This document shows, piece after piece, positions 7,938-16,378 of a DNA stretch of 64,000 nt; the stretch's first letter is position 1, and each line of letters opens with the position of its first letter. The DNA lies in contig NZ_RFFG01000031.1 of NCBI RefSeq assembly GCF_003696215.1, positions 1 through 64,000 on the forward strand. Reading direction: 5' to 3'. The notes beneath the pieces are model-generated. The model was not told where the DNA came from. It saw nothing but the letters and a program-made list of their open reading frames with translations, and did no database searches. A program made the translations under genes and the position numbers. Source of the DNA: Actinomadura harenae. GTDB taxonomy: Bacteria; Actinomycetota; Actinomycetes; Streptosporangiales; Streptosporangiaceae.

Positions 7938-9374
7938 ATGCGGGTGCGGCACTACGTCGGCGGCGAGTTCCGGACGGACGGCGCGCCCTTCCCCCTGGTC
8001 GACCCGGTGACGGGCGGCGAGGCCGGGACCGCGCCCGAGGCGCCGCAGGCCGTCGTGGACGAGGCCGTCCGGTCCGCCCGCGCCGCCCTGTCCGGCGAGT
8101 GGGGCGCCACCTCCCCCGAGGAGCGGTCCGCGGCGCTCCGCCGGATCGCCGACGGCATCGACGCCCGCTTCGAGGAGTTCGTCGACGCCGAGGTCCGCGA
8201 CACCGGCAAGCCCCGCGAACTGGCCGCGACCGTGGACATCCCGCGCGCCGCGGGCAACTTCCGCGCCTACGCCGACCTGCTGTACGGCCGTCCGGAACGC
8301 GCCTACACCACGACCGTCCCCGGGTGGAGCGGCGGCACCGGGCAGGCCCTCAACTACTCCGTCCGGCGGCCCCTCGGCGTCGTCGCGGTCATCTCCCCCT
8401 GGAACCTGCCGCTGCTCCTGCTGACCTGGAAGGTCGCCCCGGCCCTGGCCGCCGGGAACGCCGTGGTCGCCAAGCCGTCCGAGGAGACCCCCTCGACCGC
8501 GACGCTGCTCGCCGAGGTGATCCACGACGCCGGGCTGCCCGCCGGGGCGTTCAACCTCGTGCACGGGCACGGCGCGGACGCCGCCGGGGCGTTCCTCACC
8601 GGCCACCCGGGCGTGGACGCGATCGCGTTCACCGGCGAGTCGGCGACCGGCGCGGCGATCATGCGGAACGCCGCCGACCACGTCACCCCGGTCTCCTTCG
8701 AGCTCGGCGGCAAGAACCCGGCGCTGGTGTTCGCCGACGCCGACCTCGACGCGGCCGTGGACGGCACCGTCCGGTCGTCCTTCACCCACTCCGGGCAGAT
8801 CTGCCTGTGCACCGAGCGCGTCTACGTCGAGCGGCCCGTCTTCGACGCGTTCGTCGAGCGGCTCGGCGAACGCGCCCGCAAGCTCGACGGCTACGGCCCG
8901 ATGATCTCCGCCGAGCACCGCGACAAGGTGCTGTCGTACTACCGCCTCGCGGTCGAGGAGGGCGCGACGGTCGTCGCGGGCGGCGGCGTCCCGGTCTTCG
9001 GGGACGGCCGCGACCAGGGCTTCCACGTCGAGCCGACCGTCCTGACCGGGCTGCCCGAGCAGGCACGGACCGTCCGGGAGGAGATCTTCGGGCCGGTCTG
9101 CCACGTCGCGCCGTTCGACACCGAGGAGGAGGCGGTCCGGCTCGCCAACGACAGCGAGTACGGGCTCGCCGCGACCGTCTGGACCCGGGACCTGTCCCGC
9201 GCCCACCGCGTCGCGCCCCGGATCGAGTCGGGCATCGTGTGGGTGAACTGCTGGAACCTGCGCGACCTGCGCACCCCGTTCGGAGGGGTGAAGGCGTCCG
9301 GGATCGGCCGCGAGGGCGGCGAGTACTCCCTGGACTTCTTCTCCGAGCCCGTCAACGTCTGCATCCAGATCTGA
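7938..9374 (+). CDS. nbaE: 2-aminomuconate 6-semialdehyde dehydrogenase (ALDH8-like)
   Basis: 478 aa; the ATG at 7938 follows GGAGG by 9 nt. It has NAD-binding FTGESATGAAIM, catalytic Glu in ELGGKNPALVFADADLD, and nucleophile Cys in SGQICLCTERVYVE. The CLC context is typical of the ALDH8/aminomuconate-semialdehyde subgroup. It oxidises 2-aminomuconate 6-semialdehyde to 2-aminomuconate with NAD. It is the first gene of the operon, 10 bp before the hydratase. A hydroxymuconic-semialdehyde dehydrogenase is the nearest alternative, but the deaminase, HAAO and ACMSD genes nearby favour the amino substrate. Confidence 0.88.
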   Translation: MRVRHYVGGEFRTDGAPFPLVDPVTGGEAGTAPEAPQAVVDEAVRSARAALSGEWGATSPEERSAALRRIADGIDARFEEFVDAEVRDTGKPRELAATVDIPRAAGNFRAYADLLYGRPERAYTTTVPGWSGGTGQALNYSVRRPLGVVAVISPWNLPLLLLTWKVAPALAAGNAVVAKPSEETPSTATLLAEVIHDAGLPAGAFNLVHGHGADAAGAFLTGHPGVDAIAFTGESATGAAIMRNAADHVTPVSFELGGKNPALVFADADLDAAVDGTVRSSFTHSGQICLCTERVYVERPVFDAFVERLGERARKLDGYGPMISAEHRDKVLSYYRLAVEEGATVVAGGGVPVFGDGRDQGFHVEPTVLTGLPEQARTVREEIFGPVCHVAPFDTEEEAVRLANDSEYGLAATVWTRDLSRAHRVAPRIESGIVWVNCWNLRDLRTPFGGVKASGIGREGGEYSLDFFSEPVNVCIQI

Positions 9375-9384
9375 GAGCGAGACC

Positions 9385-10200
9385 GTGACCGAGACCGCGA
9401 CAACCGCCGTCGAGCAGGCGGCCGACCGCATCCTCGCGGCGTACGCGAGCGGGACGCCGTGCGCGCCCGTCCGCGACCTGGTCGCCACGCCGGACGAGGC
9501 GTACGCCGTGCAGGAGCGGCTGACCACGACCTGGCTGGGCGAGGGCCGCCGCCTGGCCGGCCGCAAGATCGGCCTGACGTCGCAGGCCGTCCAGCGGCAG
9601 CTCGGCGTCGACACCCCCGACTTCGGGATGCTGTTCGCCGACATGGCCGTCCCGGACGGCGCGGAGATCCCGGCGGGCGCGGTCATGCAGGCCCGGGCCG
9701 AGGCCGAGGTCGCGCTCGTCCTGGAGCACGACCTGACGCACGAGCGGCACACCGTCGCCGACCTGATCCGGGCGACCGCGTTCGCGCTGCCCGCGATCGA
9801 GATCGTCGGCAGCCGGATCCGCGACTGGGACATCACGCTCGCCGACACCGTCGCCGACAACGCGTCCTGCGGCATGTACGCGCTGGGCAACCGTCCCGTC
9901 CGGCTCGCGGACGTCGACCTGCGGCTGTGCGGGATGGTGCTGGAGCGGCGCGGCGAGCAGGTCTCGACCGGCACCGGGACGGCCTGCTTCGGGCACCCGC
10001 TGAACGCGGCGCTGTGGCTCGCCGACATGCTCGTCCGGGTCGGGCGCCCGCTGCGCGCGGGCGACACCGTCCTCACCGGCGCGCTCGGCCCGATGACGGC
10101 GGTCGCGCCCGGCGACGTCGTGGAGGCCCGCATCGACGGACTCGGCGACGTCCGCGTCGCCTTCGGACAGGAATCCGCGAAGGAGGAGGACGCGTCGTGA
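9385..10200 (+). CDS. nbaH: 2-oxopent-4-enoate hydratase
   Basis: 271 aa from GTG 9385; belongs to the fumarylacetoacetase-like hydratase/decarboxylase family (MhpD, XylJ, DmpE). Diagnostic segments are GRKIGLTSQAVQRQLGVDTPDFGMLF, the metal-binding acidic motif ARAEAEVALVLE, and IEIVGSRIRDWDITLADTVADNAS. The C-terminal GALGPMTAVAPGD favours the hydratase over its paralogous decarboxylase. It adds water to 2-hydroxypenta-2,4-dienoate to give 4-hydroxy-2-oxovalerate. It is coupled to the next gene through a GTGA overlap. Hydratase and decarboxylase of this pathway usually form a physical complex, consistent with adjacent coupled genes. Confidence 0.88.
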   Translation: MTETATTAVEQAADRILAAYASGTPCAPVRDLVATPDEAYAVQERLTTTWLGEGRRLAGRKIGLTSQAVQRQLGVDTPDFGMLFADMAVPDGAEIPAGAVMQARAEAEVALVLEHDLTHERHTVADLIRATAFALPAIEIVGSRIRDWDITLADTVADNASCGMYALGNRPVRLADVDLRLCGMVLERRGEQVSTGTGTACFGHPLNAALWLADMLVRVGRPLRAGDTVLTGALGPMTAVAPGDVVEARIDGLGDVRVAFGQESAKEEDAS

Positions 10201-10943
10201 CGGACGTGAGGGCGCTGGCCGCCCACCTGGACGGGGCGCGCCGCGACGGCCGCGCGGTCGGCATGCTCAGCGCGTCCGAGGCGGGCCTGGACGTGCCCGT
10301 CGCCTACGACGTGCAACGTGCGGGCATCGAGCTGCGGCGCAAGCGCGGCGAGCGGTTCGCGGGCGTGAAGATGGGCTTCACCAGCCGCGCGAAGATGGTC
10401 CAGATGGGCGTCGACGACGTCATCTGGGGCCAGCTGACCGACCGGATGCTGGTCGAGTCCGCGGCCGACGTGTCCGGGCTGATCCATCCGCGCGTCGAGC
10501 CGGAGATCGTCTTCCTCATCGGCCGGGACGTGACCCGCGCCGCCGACGTGGACACCGCCGTCGCCGGGATCGCGGTCGGCTACGAGATCCTCGACTCCCG
10601 CTACGACGGCTTCAAGTTCACCCTGCCGGACGTGATCGCCGACAACGCGTCGGCGTCCGGGTTCGGCGTCGGCGCCTGGCACAGCCCCCGGGACGTCGCG
10701 AACGTCGGGATGCTCCTGGAGATCGACGGGCGCGTCGTCCAGACCGGTTCGTCGGCGGCCATCCTCGGCGACCCCGTCCGGGCGCTGCGCGCCGCCGCGC
10801 GGCTCGCGACCGACGCCGGGATCGTGCTGCGGGCGGGCGACGTCGTCCTCGCCGGGGCCGCGACGGCCGCCGTCCCGCTGCCCAAGGACGCGCACGTCCG
10901 CGTCACCGGCGCGGGCCTCGGCTCCGTGGAGGTGACGACCTGA
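10197..10943 (+). CDS. nbaG: 2-oxo-3-hexenedioate (4-oxalocrotonate) decarboxylase
   Basis: 248 aa from GTG 10197. It is a paralogue of the preceding hydratase but carries the decarboxylase-type segments VKMGFTSRAKMVQMGVDDVIWGQLTD, RVEPEIVFLIGRDVT (metal-binding Glu residues) and ILDSRYDGFKFTLPDVIADNAS. It removes the carboxyl of 4-oxalocrotonate to yield 2-hydroxypenta-2,4-dienoate for the hydratase. Both flanking junctions overlap (GTGA upstream, TGATG downstream), so stoichiometric translation is likely. Confidence 0.88.
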   Translation: MTDVRALAAHLDGARRDGRAVGMLSASEAGLDVPVAYDVQRAGIELRRKRGERFAGVKMGFTSRAKMVQMGVDDVIWGQLTDRMLVESAADVSGLIHPRVEPEIVFLIGRDVTRAADVDTAVAGIAVGYEILDSRYDGFKFTLPDVIADNASASGFGVGAWHSPRDVANVGMLLEIDGRVVQTGSSAAILGDPVRALRAAARLATDAGIVLRAGDVVLAGAATAAVPLPKDAHVRVTGAGLGSVEVTT

Positions 10944-11371
10944 TGAGCGACGCGATCCTCGTCGAGGGGAAGGCCAAGCCGCGCGGGAGGTTCCCGCACC
11001 TGAGGCGGGCGGGCGACCTCGTGTTCGTGTCGGGGACGAGTTCGCGGCGTCCGGACGGGACGTTCGCCGGGGCGAGCGCCGACGCGATGGGCGTCACCGA
11101 CCTGGACGTCCGCGAGCAGACCCGCGCGGTCATCGAGAACATCCGCGACCTGCTGAGGGCGGCCGGCGGCGACCTGTCCGACGTCGTGAACGTGACGACC
11201 TACCTGGTCAGCATGAACGACTTCGGCGGCTACAACGAGGTCTACGGCGAGTACTTCGACGAGACCGGGCCCGCCCGCACCACGGTCGCGGTGCACCAGC
11301 TCCCGCACCCGCATCTGCTGATCGAGATCTCGTGCGTCGCGCACATCCCTCAGGAGGAGACCGGGACATGA
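10943..11371 (+). CDS. nbaF: 2-aminomuconate deaminase (RidA family)
   Basis: 142 aa, a YjgF/RidA-fold protein: RAGDLVFVSGTSSR near the N-terminus, EQTRAVIENIRDLLRAAGGDLSDVVNVTTYL in the middle, and the ligand-binding Arg in GPARTTVAVHQLP. RidA homologues in nba/amn clusters hydrolyse 2-aminomuconate to 4-oxalocrotonate and ammonia, which fits exactly between the dehydrogenase and decarboxylase encoded here. A general enamine deaminase role is possible in isolation; the operon position makes the specific role likely. The start overlaps the upstream stop (TGATG). Confidence 0.85.
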   Translation: MSDAILVEGKAKPRGRFPHLRRAGDLVFVSGTSSRRPDGTFAGASADAMGVTDLDVREQTRAVIENIRDLLRAAGGDLSDVVNVTTYLVSMNDFGGYNEVYGEYFDETGPARTTVAVHQLPHPHLLIEISCVAHIPQEETGT

Positions 11372-11940
11372 CGCTTCCGAAGATGGTCCACGGGACGCCG
11401 TTCAACTTCCAGGCGTGGATCGCCGAGCACGAGCACCTGCTGAAGCCGCCGGTCGGCAACAAGCAGGTGTTCGAGGACGCCGGGATGATCGTCATGGTGG
11501 TCGGCGGCCCGAACCAGCGCACCGACTTCCACGACGACCCGCGCGAGGAGTTCTTCTACCAGCTCAAGGGCAACATGGTGCTGCGCGTGATGGAGGAGGA
11601 GGGCAGGCCGCCGGTCGACGTGCGGATCAACGAGGGCGACGTGTTCCTGCTGCCCCCGCACGTCCGGCACTCGCCGCAGCGGCCCGAGCCGGGCTCGGTC
11701 GGGCTGGTCGTGGAGATCGCCCGCCCGGAGGGCGAGCTGGAGTCCTTCGAGTGGTACTGCACCGAGTGCCACCACCTGGTGCACCGCGCCGAGATGCAGG
11801 TCCGGTCGATCGTGGACGACCTGCCGCCGGTGTTCCAGTCCTTCTTCGACGGCGACCGCAAGTGCCCGAACTGCGGTGCCACGCACCCGGGCAAGCGGTG
11901 GCCCGAGGCGATGGTCCCGACTACGGCGCCGCGCGCCTGA
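11368..11940 (+). CDS. nbaC: 3-hydroxyanthranilate 3,4-dioxygenase
   Basis: 190 aa, ATG 11368 behind AGGAGGAGACC. This is a cupin: catalytic Fe ligands by alignment from memory are H55 and E61 (RTDFHDDPREEFFYQLKG) and H101 (PPHVRHSPQR), with substrate Arg residues R51 and R105. The bacterial-type C-terminal rubredoxin-like site is intact (C131, C134 in CTEC; C166, C169 in CPNC). It opens the ring of 3-hydroxyanthranilate with O2 to 2-amino-3-carboxymuconate semialdehyde. The length is normal for bacterial HAAO. The 3' end runs into the short direct repeats described separately. Confidence 0.95.
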   Translation: MTLPKMVHGTPFNFQAWIAEHEHLLKPPVGNKQVFEDAGMIVMVVGGPNQRTDFHDDPREEFFYQLKGNMVLRVMEEEGRPPVDVRINEGDVFLLPPHVRHSPQRPEPGSVGLVVEIARPEGELESFEWYCTECHHLVHRAEMQVRSIVDDLPPVFQSFFDGDRKCPNCGATHPGKRWPEAMVPTTAPRA

Positions 11941-11998
11941 CCCGACCCTGGCGCCCCGCGCCCGACCCGAGACGACGGCGCCCCGCGCCTGAGCCCGA
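11925..11998 (+). repeat. Three degenerate 21-22 bp direct repeats after the dioxygenase gene
   Basis: Copies at 11925-11945 (spanning the dioxygenase stop), 11950-11970 and 11977-11998 share GGCGCC-(C/G)-CGCGCC followed by TGA or CGA and CCCGA. They fill much of the 127-bp gap before the decarboxylase gene. Confidence 0.7.
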
Positions 11999-12067
11999 CG
12001 ACAGCGTCCCTCCCGGCGGCCCGCACCGCCGGGGGCGGCGCGAGCACGCCCGGAAACGGAGGTCCCC

Positions 12068-13138
12068 GTGAGCGTCTTCGATGTCCACGCGCACGTCTTC
12101 CCGCGCATCACCCGCGCGGAGGGACGGCTGCTGAGCGACGCGGACGAGCCCTGGTTGCGCGACCACGGCGACGGCACCGGCATGATGATGTGCGGCGCCG
12201 CCGAGTACCGCCCGGTCGACGAGGGCCTGTGGGAGCCCGCCCGCCGCCTCGCCGACATGGACGCGTCCGGGGTGGACGTCCAGGCGGTCTCGTCCACGCC
12301 GCTGATGTTCGGGTACGAGGCCGACCCGTCCCGCGCGGCCGCCTGGTGCGACCTGGTCAACGACCGCATCCTGCGGTACTGCGCGGCCGACCCGGCGCGG
12401 CTCCTGCCGCTCTGCCAGGTTCCGCTGCAGCACACCGCGACGGCCTGCGACGTCGCGACGCGCGCCGCCGCGGCCGGGCACCGGGGCGTCCACATCGGCA
12501 ACCACGTGGGCGAGCGGAACCTGGACGACGGCGCGATCGCCGAGTTCCTGGCGCACTGCGCCGGCCTCGGGCTGCCCGTGCTCGTCCACCCGTGGGACAT
12601 GATGGCGACCGACCGGATGCGCGGGCACATGCTGCCGTGGCTGGTCGGGATGCCCGCCGAGACGCAGCTCGGCATCCTCGCCATGATGCTCGGCGGCACG
12701 TTCGAGCGGCTTCCGGAGACGCTGCGGCTGTGCTTCTGCCACGGCGGCGGCAGCTTCGCGTTCCTGCTTGGACGCGCCGACAACGCCTGGCGGAACCGCG
12801 ACATCGTCCGCGCCGACTCGCCGCGCCCGCCGTCGGAGTACACCGACCGGTTCCACGTGGACTCGGCCGTGTTCGACCCGCGCGCGCTGCGGCTGCTCGT
12901 GGACGTCATGGGCGTCGAGCGCGTCATGCTCGGCACCGACTACCCGTTCCCGCTGGGCGAGAAGGACCCGGGTTCGGCCGTCCGCGCCTGCGCGGGCCTG
13001 TCCGACGCCGACCGCGCGGCGATCCTGGGCGGCAACGCCGAGCGGTTCTTCGCCCGCGCGGGAGCCCCGGCGGACGCCTCAGGAGACGTCCCAGGGGGCG
13101 CCCCGGCGGGCCGTCCGCCGGCGGGGCTCTCCTCATGA
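12068..13138 (+). CDS. nbaD: 2-amino-3-carboxymuconate-6-semialdehyde decarboxylase (ACMSD)
   Basis: 356 aa from GTG 12068 with GGAGGT upstream. It is an amidohydrolase-superfamily decarboxylase: N-terminal zinc motif DVHAHVF (H7, H9), a third His in LPVLVHPWDMM, a catalytic His in LCFCHGGGSF, and zinc Asp in MLGTDYPFPLGE. It decarboxylates the dioxygenase product to 2-aminomuconate 6-semialdehyde, diverting it from spontaneous quinolinate formation. The last ~20 residues (ASGDVPGGAPAGRPPAGLSS) are low-complexity and the stop overlaps the next start (ATGA). Confidence 0.93.
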   Translation: MSVFDVHAHVFPRITRAEGRLLSDADEPWLRDHGDGTGMMMCGAAEYRPVDEGLWEPARRLADMDASGVDVQAVSSTPLMFGYEADPSRAAAWCDLVNDRILRYCAADPARLLPLCQVPLQHTATACDVATRAAAAGHRGVHIGNHVGERNLDDGAIAEFLAHCAGLGLPVLVHPWDMMATDRMRGHMLPWLVGMPAETQLGILAMMLGGTFERLPETLRLCFCHGGGSFAFLLGRADNAWRNRDIVRADSPRPPSEYTDRFHVDSAVFDPRALRLLVDVMGVERVMLGTDYPFPLGEKDPGSAVRACAGLSDADRAAILGGNAERFFARAGAPADASGDVPGGAPAGRPPAGLSS

Positions 13139-14493
13139 CGGCGGTCGCGACCGCCACCGGGACGGTGCGCGGCGGCCCCGACGACGGGACGACCCTGTTC
13201 GCGGGCGTCCCCTACGCCGTGCCGCCCCGCCGGTTCGCGCCGCCGGAGCCGCCAGTCCCGTGGGTCGGCGTCCGCGAGGCCCGTGTGTTCGGCCCGCCCG
13301 TCCCGCAGCGTCCGGGCCGGATGGGGTGGGTGCCCGGCCTGGAGATCGACCCGGAGGCCGGGCGCGAGGGCCGCCTCACCCTGAACGTCTGGACGCCGGG
13401 GGTGCCCGGGGTGCCCGGGGTGCCCGGGGGATCAAGGGTGCCCGGGGGATCAAGGGTGTCCGGGAGGACGGGGGTGCCCGGCCGCCGCCCGGTCCTGGTG
13501 TTCCTGCACGGCGGCGCGTTCGTGTCCGGGTCCGGCGCGCAGCCGATGTACCGCGGGACGGTCCTCGCCCGCGACCACGGCCTGGTCGTCGTCACCGTCA
13601 ACTACCGGCTCGGCGTCCTCGGCTTCGGCCACGACGACGAGATCCCCGCGAACCTCGGGCTCCGCGACCAGGTCGCGGCCCTGGAATGGGTCCGCGCCAA
13701 CATCGCCGGGTTCGGCGGCGACCCGGACCGGGTCACCCTCGCCGGGCACTCGGCGGGCGGGATGAGCGTGCTCGCGCTGATGGCCGCGCCCAGCGCGCGG
13801 GGCCTGTTCCACCGCGCGGCGGTGATGAGCGCCCTGCCGTACGGCTTCGCGACCGTGGCGCGCGCCCGCGCGTTCACGACCGCGTTCCGGCGGGCCCTCG
13901 GACGCGCGCAGCCGCGGTCCGCGCCGCTGCGGGCCGTCCTCGCGGCCGAGGGCGAGGCGGCGCGGACGCTTCCGCCCGTCGAGGGCGTGCTGCCCGTCGC
14001 GCCGGTCGTGGACGGCTCGTTCCTGCCCCGGCACCCGATGGACGCGGTCCGGTCCGGCGCCGTCCCGGACGTCCCGCTGCTGGTGACGACCACCGCGGAG
14101 GAGACGCGGCTGTTCGCCGCGATCGACCCGGCCACGCTGTCGGCCGCGGACGCCCGCACCGAGCTGGTGTGGCGCCGCCCCGCCGACGAGCTGGCCCGCT
14201 GGCACGCCGCGCACGGCGGCGAGGTCCACCGCGTCACGTTCGCGCACCGCTCGCCGTTCGCCCACCGGGGCGTGGCGCTCGGCGCGGCGCACCTGGTGGA
14301 CGTCCCGTTCCACCTCGGCACCCTCGGCGACCGGAGGCTGGCCCCGCTCACCGGGACCGGCCCGGACGTCGCCGCCCTCGGCACGGAGACCACCACGGCC
14401 TTCGCCGATTTCTGTCACGGAAGGGAGACTGTGCCATGCCGGACGCGCAGCGCGTCGCGATCATCGGATCGGGCAACATCGGCACCGATCTGA
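13135..14493 (+). CDS. Type-B carboxylesterase-like protein with a repeat insertion
   Basis: 452 aa. It has the carboxylesterase/para-nitrobenzyl esterase signatures GVPYAVPPRRFAPPEPP, FLHGGAFVSGSG (oxyanion), VTVNYRLGVLGF and nucleophile Ser in LAGHSAGGMS, where the family usually has GESAGG. Somewhat shorter than typical (~500 aa). About residues 89-115 form a Val-Pro-Gly/Gly-Ser-Arg insertion encoded by tandem repeats just before the HGG motif. The last 58 bp overlap the start of the next gene, so the C-terminus (SRSSDRATSAPI) is probably a recent read-through extension. It has no known step in the pathway; it might hydrolyse an ester or amide feeding it. Confidence 0.78.
   Translation: MTAVATATGTVRGGPDDGTTLFAGVPYAVPPRRFAPPEPPVPWVGVREARVFGPPVPQRPGRMGWVPGLEIDPEAGREGRLTLNVWTPGVPGVPGVPGGSRVPGGSRVSGRTGVPGRRPVLVFLHGGAFVSGSGAQPMYRGTVLARDHGLVVVTVNYRLGVLGFGHDDEIPANLGLRDQVAALEWVRANIAGFGGDPDRVTLAGHSAGGMSVLALMAAPSARGLFHRAAVMSALPYGFATVARARAFTTAFRRALGRAQPRSAPLRAVLAAEGEAARTLPPVEGVLPVAPVVDGSFLPRHPMDAVRSGAVPDVPLLVTTTAEETRLFAAIDPATLSAADARTELVWRRPADELARWHAAHGGEVHRVTFAHRSPFAHRGVALGAAHLVDVPFHLGTLGDRRLAPLTGTGPDVAALGTETTTAFADFCHGRETVPCRTRSASRSSDRATSAPI
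13399..13480 (+). repeat. In-gene tandem repeats in the carboxylesterase gene
   Basis: Three to four 9-bp GGTGCCCGG units are followed by two 18-bp units containing GGGGGATCAAGGGTG, in frame with the esterase. They encode Val-Pro-Gly and Gly-Ser-Arg-Val-Pro-Gly runs. Unit lengths are multiples of three, so copy-number changes would not break the frame. Confidence 0.85.
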
Positions 14494-15353
14494 TGATCAA
14501 GGTGCTCCGGACGTCGGACCTGCTCGACGTCGCGGTGCTCGCGGGGATCGACCCGGACTCCGACGGGCTCGCCCGGGCCCGCCGGCTCGGCGTCGCCACG
14601 ACCCACGAGGGCGTCGAGGGCCTGGTCGCGATGCCGGAGTTCGCGGACGTCACGGTCGTCCTGGACGCCACGTCCGCCAAGGCGCACCGGCACAACGCCG
14701 AGGTCCTCGCGCCCTACGGGAGGCGCATCGTCGACCTGACCCCGGCGGCGATCGGCCCCTACGTCGTCCCGCCCGTCAACCTGGACGAGCACCTCGACGC
14801 CCCCAACGTCAACATGGTCACCTGCGGCGGCCAGGCGACCGTGCCCGTCGTCGCGGCCGTGTCGCGGGTGACGCCCGTCCGGTACGCCGAGATCGTCGCG
14901 TCCATCGCCTCCCGGTCGGCCGGGCCGGGCACCCGCGCGAACATCGACGAGTTCACCGAGACCACCTCGCGGGCGCTGGAGGAGGTCGGCGGCGCGGCGA
15001 AGGGCAAGGCGATCATCGTGCTGAACCCGGCCGAGCCGCCGCTGATCATGCGGGACACGGTGTACTGCGTGACCGGCGACTGCGATCCCGAGCAGGTCAC
15101 CGCGTCGATCGAGAAGATGATCGGCGAGGTCGCCGCGTACGTGCCGGGCTACCGGCTGAAGCAGAAGGTGCAGATCCGCCCGCTGGACGCCGCCGACCCC
15201 CTCGCCGCGCTCGCCGGGGGCGGACCCGGGAACCTGGTGTCGGTGTTCCTCGAGGTCGAGGGCGCCGCGCACTACCTGCCCGCCTACGCCGGGAACCTCG
15301 ACATCATGACGTCCGCCGCGCTGCGCGTGGCAGAGAGGCTGGCGACCCGATGA
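14436..15353 (+). CDS. mhpF: Acetaldehyde dehydrogenase (acetylating)
   Basis: 305 aa from ATG 14436 with AAGGGAG upstream, inside the 3' end of the esterase gene. It has the Rossmann motif VAIIGSGNIGTDLM, catalytic Cys in NMVTCGGQATVP, and conserved AEIVASIASRSAGPGTRANIDEFTETTS, all typical of BphJ/DmpF/MhpF. It converts acetaldehyde plus CoA to acetyl-CoA with NAD. In this family the enzyme forms a channelling complex with the aldolase encoded immediately downstream (ATGA overlap). Confidence 0.95.
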   Translation: MPDAQRVAIIGSGNIGTDLMIKVLRTSDLLDVAVLAGIDPDSDGLARARRLGVATTHEGVEGLVAMPEFADVTVVLDATSAKAHRHNAEVLAPYGRRIVDLTPAAIGPYVVPPVNLDEHLDAPNVNMVTCGGQATVPVVAAVSRVTPVRYAEIVASIASRSAGPGTRANIDEFTETTSRALEEVGGAAKGKAIIVLNPAEPPLIMRDTVYCVTGDCDPEQVTASIEKMIGEVAAYVPGYRLKQKVQIRPLDAADPLAALAGGGPGNLVSVFLEVEGAAHYLPAYAGNLDIMTSAALRVAERLATR

Positions 15354-16378
15354 CCGCGGCAGAGAGCGTCGAGCTGTACGTCCAGGACGTGACGCTGCGG
15401 GACGGCATGCACGCCATCCGGCACCGCTACACCGTCGACCAGGTCCGGGAGATCGCCGCCGCGCTGGACGCGGCGGGCGTGGACGCGATCGAGATCGCGC
15501 ACGGCGACGGCCTCGCCGGGTCGAGCGTGAACTACGGTCCCGGCGCGCACCTGGACGAGGAGTGGATCGCGGCGGCCGCCGAGGTCATGCCGAACACGAG
15601 GCTCACGACGCTGCTGCTGCCCGGCATCGGCACGATCGCCGACCTCAAGCGCGCGCACGAGCTCGGCGTCCGGTCGGTGCGGGTCGCGACGCACTGCACC
15701 GAGGCCGACATCTCCGCCCAGCACATCGCGACCGCCCGCGAGCTCGGCATGGACGTCGCCGGGTTCCTGATGATGTCGCACATGGCCGACGCCGCGACGC
15801 TCGCCGGGCAGGCGCGGCTCATGGAGTCCTACGGCGCGCACTGCGTCTACGTGACCGACTCCGGCGGACGGCTGACCATGGACGGCGTCCGCGACCGCGT
15901 CCGGGCCTACCGGGACGTCCTGTCCGACGAGACCGAGATCGGCATCCACGCCCACCACAACCTCGGCCTCGGCGTCGCGAACTCGGTCGTGGCCGTCGAG
16001 AACGGCGTCCGCCGCGTGGACGCGTCGCTCGCCGGGATGGGCGCGGGCGCCGGGAACTGCCCGCTGGAGGCGTTCGTCGCCGTCGCCGACCTCATGGGCT
16101 GGAAGCACGGCTGTGACGTGTTCCGGCTGATGGACGCCGCCGACGACATCGTCCGGCCGTTGCAGGACCGGCCCGTCCAGGTGGACCGGGAGACGCTGAC
16201 GCTCGGCTACGCGGGCGTGTACTCGTCCTTCCTGCGGCACGCCGAGGACGCGGCCCGCCGCTACGGCCTCGACACCCGGGAGATCCTGGTGGAGGTGGGC
16301 CGCCGCGGCATGGTCGGCGGTCAGGAGGACATGATCGTGGACGTGGCACTCGACCTGATCGAAGGAAAGAAGAAGTGA
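15350..16378 (+). CDS. mhpE: 4-hydroxy-2-oxovalerate aldolase
   Basis: 342 aa; the DRE-TIM metallolyase signature DVTLRDGMHAIRH is at residues 10-22 and metal ligands in GIHAHHNLGLGVANS about residue 200. It is a DmpG/BphI/MhpE-type aldolase that splits 4-hydroxy-2-oxovalerate into pyruvate and acetaldehyde and hands acetaldehyde to the coupled dehydrogenase. Overlaps both neighbours by 4 bp. Confidence 0.95.
   Translation: MTAAESVELYVQDVTLRDGMHAIRHRYTVDQVREIAAALDAAGVDAIEIAHGDGLAGSSVNYGPGAHLDEEWIAAAAEVMPNTRLTTLLLPGIGTIADLKRAHELGVRSVRVATHCTEADISAQHIATARELGMDVAGFLMMSHMADAATLAGQARLMESYGAHCVYVTDSGGRLTMDGVRDRVRAYRDVLSDETEIGIHAHHNLGLGVANSVVAVENGVRRVDASLAGMGAGAGNCPLEAFVAVADLMGWKHGCDVFRLMDAADDIVRPLQDRPVQVDRETLTLGYAGVYSSFLRHAEDAARRYGLDTREILVEVGRRGMVGGQEDMIVDVALDLIEGKKK

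Noticed and set aside
7809..10895. Minus-strand open frame of 1028 codons opposite the dehydrogenase, hydratase and decarboxylase genes
   Set aside because: Composition is typical of antisense shadow frames in GC-rich DNA, and the plus strand has three well-marked enzymes.
12190..14493. A single 767-codon protein fusing ACMSD and the esterase
   Set aside because: The first part is out of frame with the true ACMSD gene; the esterase starts at ATG 13135, overlapping the ACMSD stop.
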